Of a DNA stretch of 39,171 nt, positions 36,678-39,171 are shown piece after piece. The DNA is taken from assembly GCA_002320005.1 (NCBI GenBank), contig DCJK01000047.1:1-39171 (forward strand). The letters are read 5' to 3'. How positions within the stretch are numbered: position 1 is the stretch's first letter; each line of letters opens with the position of its first letter. The notes beneath the pieces were generated by a model, which saw nothing but the letters and a program-made list of their open reading frames with translations, was not told where the DNA came from and did no database searches. Made by a program: the position numbers and the translations under genes. This stretch comes from Firmicutes bacterium UBA1702 (GTDB lineage Bacteria; Bacillota; Clostridia; Peptostreptococcales; Anaerovoracaceae).

Positions 36678-37457
36678 ATGTATAACACGATAAAATTTCA
36701 GATAGTCCGGGACAACATAGCAATGGTTACAATAAACCGGCCGGAAGCGCTCAATGCTCTTAACAGCACTGTAATAGGGGAGCTGGAAGATGTAGTAACA
36801 GAAATTGAAAATGATGAATCTCTTCGCGCAATGATTCTCACAGGAGAGGGAAGGTCTTTTGTGGCAGGCGCAGATATCGGAGAGCAGTATGCTTTGGATT
36901 TGCAAGGCGGCAGAGCGTGGAGCCGCAGAGGCAGTGATCTCATGCGCCGTATAGAAAAACTTGAGATACCTACCATAGCTGCAGTAAATGGTTTTGCGCT
37001 GGGAGGAGGATGCGAGATAGCTATGGCATGTGACATCATTCTGGCGTCAGAAAAATCAAAGTTTGGTCAGCCTGAAGTAGGTCTGGGAATCACTCCGGGG
37101 TTTTCGGGCACCCAGAGGCTTCCGAGACGAGTTGGAAGTGCCAAAGCAAAAGAACTGATTTTTTCCGGGAAGATGATAAAAGCAGAGGAGGCTGAGAAGA
37201 TCGGCCTTGTAAATCATGTATACCCTCCGGAGGAACTTATCGATGCGGCGCTGGAAATGGCCGGATCTTTTACGGTCAATGCACCAAAAGCAGTGAAGTA
37301 TTCCAAGGCATGTATAGACAGAGGAATGCAGATGGATATTGACGACGGAATAGCCGTTGAAAATGAGCTTTTTGCCATGTGCTTCGCAACTGAGGATCAG
37401 AAATCCGGAATGAAGGCATTTTTAGATAAAGATAAAGCAGTGTTTAAGAATAGATAA
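36678..37457 (+). CDS. crt: Enoyl-CoA hydratase / 3-hydroxybutyryl-CoA dehydratase (crotonase)
   Basis: This is a 259-residue crotonase-fold protein. Present are MVTINRPEALNALNS, the oxyanion-hole segments SFVAGADIGEQ and GFALGGGCEIAMACD, the catalytic glutamate segment FGQPEVGLGITPGFSGTQRLPRRVG, and a second acidic residue in AKAKELIFSG. It hydrates crotonyl-CoA or, in the fermentation direction, dehydrates 3-hydroxybutyryl-CoA. AGGAGG before the ATG, 9 bases after the pyruvate oxidoreductase stop. With the acyl-CoA dehydrogenase and etfB that follow it belongs to a butyrate (bcs-like) operon; thiolase and hydroxybutyryl-CoA dehydrogenase are not seen in this window. Confidence 0.92.
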   Translation: MYNTIKFQIVRDNIAMVTINRPEALNALNSTVIGELEDVVTEIENDESLRAMILTGEGRSFVAGADIGEQYALDLQGGRAWSRRGSDLMRRIEKLEIPTIAAVNGFALGGGCEIAMACDIILASEKSKFGQPEVGLGITPGFSGTQRLPRRVGSAKAKELIFSGKMIKAEEAEKIGLVNHVYPPEELIDAALEMAGSFTVNAPKAVKYSKACIDRGMQMDIDDGIAVENELFAMCFATEDQKSGMKAFLDKDKAVFKNR

Positions 37458-37477
37458 AATAGATTTGGAGGAAACAC

Positions 37478-38617
37478 ATGGAATTCAGTTATTCAAGAGA
37501 ACAGCAGATGGTAAAGCAGATGCTGAAAAGCTTTGCAGAGAAAGAAATAGCACCCATAGCGGCAGAAATAGACGAAAAAGCCATATACCCATATGAAACC
37601 ATAGGTAAACTGGCAAAGCTGGGTCTTATGGGAATGCCGTTTCCGCCTGAATACGGCGGAGCAGGAACAGACTACCTGACATACATAATGGCAATAGAAG
37701 AGATATCCAAGGTTGATGCGTCCCACGGAGTAATCATACAGACCCATAACGCTTTATGCTGCTGGCCAATCTACACCTATGGAACCGAAGAACAGAAGAG
37801 GAAATACCTTCCTGAACTTCTGTCGGGAAAGAAGCTTGGGGCCTTCGGTCTTACAGAACCTAATGCGGGAACAGATGCCGCAGGAACCCAGACAAAAGCG
37901 TATCTTGACGGAGACGAATGGGTTTTAAACGGCTCAAAGATATTCATTTCCGGAGGCGGAATAGCAGAAGTATATATCATCATGGCGATGACGGATAAAA
38001 GCAAAGGAACGAAAGGAATCAGCGCCTTTATCGTGGAAAAGAATGACCCGGGATTTTCAGTGCCAAAGCACGAGAACAAGATGGGAATCAGAGGTTCAAT
38101 AGCAGCAGAACTGGTATTTGAGGACTGCAGGATACCAAAGGACAGACTGTTAGGACAGGAAGGAAAGGGCTTCAAGGTAGCCATGTCATCACTTGATGTA
38201 GGAAGACTGGGAATAGCAGCACAGGCACTTGGAATAGCCCAGGGAGCCTTTGACGAGACGGTAAAATACATGAAACAGAGGAAACAGTTCGGAAAGACAC
38301 TGAACAAGTTCCAGGCACTGTCCTTTGAGATGGCGTCAATGAAGGTTAAGATAGACGGAGCAAGATACCTTCTGTATGATGCATGCTACAGAAGAGATCA
38401 GGGACTTCCGGCCAGCGTACCTGCGGCAGAGGCAAAACTTGCATGCTCAGAGGCAGCATCCTATGTGGTTGATAAGGCAGTGCAGTTCCACGGAGGATAC
38501 GGATATATCAAGGATTACCCTGTAGAAAGAATGTACAGAGATCAGAAGATAACGGAGATATATGAAGGAACATCTGAAGTAATGAAGATGGTAATGTCCG
38601 GAGAGATCTTTAAGTAA
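37478..38617 (+). CDS. bcd: Butyryl-CoA-type (short-chain) acyl-CoA dehydrogenase
   Basis: This is a 379-residue flavoprotein of normal family length. Motifs: N-terminal helical domain (SREQQMVKQMLKSFAEKEIAPIA), GAFGLTEPNAGTDAAGTQT around the FAD-binding strand, SKIFISGGGIAE, and the catalytic base Glu in ITEIYEGTSEVMKMVMSG near the C-terminus. In Clostridia it reduces crotonyl-CoA to butyryl-CoA and, with EtfAB, bifurcates electrons from NADH to ferredoxin. AGGAGG-like GGAGG precedes the ATG. The next gene is etfB, as in classic butyrate operons, which supports the bcd reading over other short-chain acyl-CoA dehydrogenases. GGA/GCA-rich codon use suggests strong expression. Confidence 0.92.
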   Translation: MEFSYSREQQMVKQMLKSFAEKEIAPIAAEIDEKAIYPYETIGKLAKLGLMGMPFPPEYGGAGTDYLTYIMAIEEISKVDASHGVIIQTHNALCCWPIYTYGTEEQKRKYLPELLSGKKLGAFGLTEPNAGTDAAGTQTKAYLDGDEWVLNGSKIFISGGGIAEVYIIMAMTDKSKGTKGISAFIVEKNDPGFSVPKHENKMGIRGSIAAELVFEDCRIPKDRLLGQEGKGFKVAMSSLDVGRLGIAAQALGIAQGAFDETVKYMKQRKQFGKTLNKFQALSFEMASMKVKIDGARYLLYDACYRRDQGLPASVPAAEAKLACSEAASYVVDKAVQFHGGYGYIKDYPVERMYRDQKITEIYEGTSEVMKMVMSGEIFK

Positions 38618-38634
38618 TCAGGAGGGAAAAGACA

Positions 38635-39171
38635 ATGAAGATAATCGTATGTGTAAAACAGGTGCCGGACACGACAGAAATCAGAATAAATCCGGAGACA
38701 GGCACACTGATCAGAGACGGAGTACCGAGCATACTTAATCCGGATGATGCAAATGCGCTGGAAGAGGCGCTGAAGATAAAAGATACAGTACCCGGAACGA
38801 AGGTCGTTGCAATAACCATGGGTCCACCGCAGGCAAAGGAGATGCTGCAGGAGTGCATAGCCATGGGAGCAGATGAAGGCATACTGCTTTCAGACAGAGC
38901 CCTGGGAGGATCAGACACCTGGGCGACATCAAATGCACTTGCAGCAGGAATCAGGAAAGAGGGAGGCTATGACCTTATCTTTGCAGGCAGACAGGCCATA
39001 GACGGAGATACGGCCCAGGTAGGACCGCAGATAGCAGAGAAGCTGGGACTTTCCCAGGTTACATATGTAAAGGAATTCAATCTTGAAGGAGAATATGTAA
39101 AGGTAAAGAGAGCACTGGAAGACGGATATGAAGTGCTTAAGGTAAAGCTGCCGTGCGTTCTTACAGCCATA
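38635..39171 (+). CDS. etfB: Electron-transfer flavoprotein beta subunit (partial, runs off the window)
   Basis: 179 codons are present and the gene continues beyond base 39171. The opening MKIIVCVKQVPDTTEIRINPETGTLIRDGVPSILNPDDANALEEAL is EtfB of the clostridial, electron-bifurcating type. GRQAIDGDTAQVGPQIAEKLGLSQVTYV is the nucleotide-binding segment conserved in this subunit. GGAGGG lies 7-8 bases before the ATG. It follows the acyl-CoA dehydrogenase by 17 bases and is the electron donor or acceptor partner of that enzyme; etfA is expected next, outside the window. Confidence 0.95.
   Translation, partial: MKIIVCVKQVPDTTEIRINPETGTLIRDGVPSILNPDDANALEEALKIKDTVPGTKVVAITMGPPQAKEMLQECIAMGADEGILLSDRALGGSDTWATSNALAAGIRKEGGYDLIFAGRQAIDGDTAQVGPQIAEKLGLSQVTYVKEFNLEGEYVKVKRALEDGYEVLKVKLPCVLTAI

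Noticed and set aside
1..39171. CRISPR arrays, rRNA and tRNA genes.
   Set aside because: I looked for regularly spaced direct repeats, rRNA cores and tRNA features (GTTCRANNC with matching arms) and saw none. A tRNA scan would settle it.

Overview
The window looks like chromosomal DNA of an anaerobic, amino-acid-fermenting, low-to-mid GC Firmicute (Clostridia). I infer this from two types of pyruvate-type ferredoxin oxidoreductase, a crotonase/acyl-CoA dehydrogenase/Etf cluster, rubredoxin and rubrerythrin, strong GGAGG ribosome sites and sigma-A promoters. I cannot name a species from the sequence.

Region 1 (1-2000) is the decayed edge of a mobile element. It has a 5'-truncated MobA/MobL-type relaxase, a small element-associated gene, the last 51 residues of a large serine recombinase, and a truncated DUF4367-like gene.

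Region 2 (2000-9520) is a compact redox/sulfur island whose codon choice (CGN arginine, C-ending codons) differs from the rest. It encodes a short-chain dehydrogenase, a rhodanese lipoprotein, thioredoxin, a second rhodanese, a CoA-disulfide-reductase-like enzyme fused to rhodanese, a Crp/Fnr-family regulator, a DUF134-NifX fusion, a double-rubredoxin protein, a ferredoxin-rubredoxin-rubrerythrin fusion and a broken ferritin gene. Three promoters in the island carry the same dyad, GTGAT-N3-RTCAC, 34-35 bases before the -10 box and centred near -41. This is the geometry of a Crp/Fnr-type activator, so a self-contained regulon is likely. The divergent crp/DUF134 promoter pair has its own inverted ATTTGyGGCATATGyC sites.

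Region 3 (9520-10220) has no clear gene. It holds promoter-hairpin-terminator units and possible coding relics.

Region 4 (10420-20750) contains a four-subunit PorCDAB-type oxidoreductase operon and several small operons: an unknown 132-residue protein, a 47-residue Cys-rich membrane peptide, a SWIM zinc-finger protein, a DEDDh exonuclease and a WYL regulator. Two of these promoters share an 18-bp dyad in the -35/-10 spacer. An ISL3-family transposase relic abuts a ptsI gene that has lost its 5' end. A pseudo-receiver protein follows.

Region 5 (20750-22931) has an amino-acid-permease-like transporter and a metallophosphoesterase.

Region 6 (23016-39171) is the most interesting metabolically. 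A LysR regulator is divergent from a co-directional cluster: hydantoin racemase, M20 carbamoylase, dihydropyrimidinase/hydantoinase, RidA, threonine/serine dehydratase, NhaC-type antiporter, TrzA/SsnA-like aminohydrolase and DMT permease. Then come single-chain pyruvate:ferredoxin oxidoreductase, crotonase, acyl-CoA dehydrogenase and the start of etfB. Read in order, the genes suggest anaerobic use of a cyclic ureide: ring opening, decarbamoylation, deamination to a 2-oxo acid, ferredoxin-linked oxidation and butyrate-type electron disposal. The substrate is not evident from sequence.
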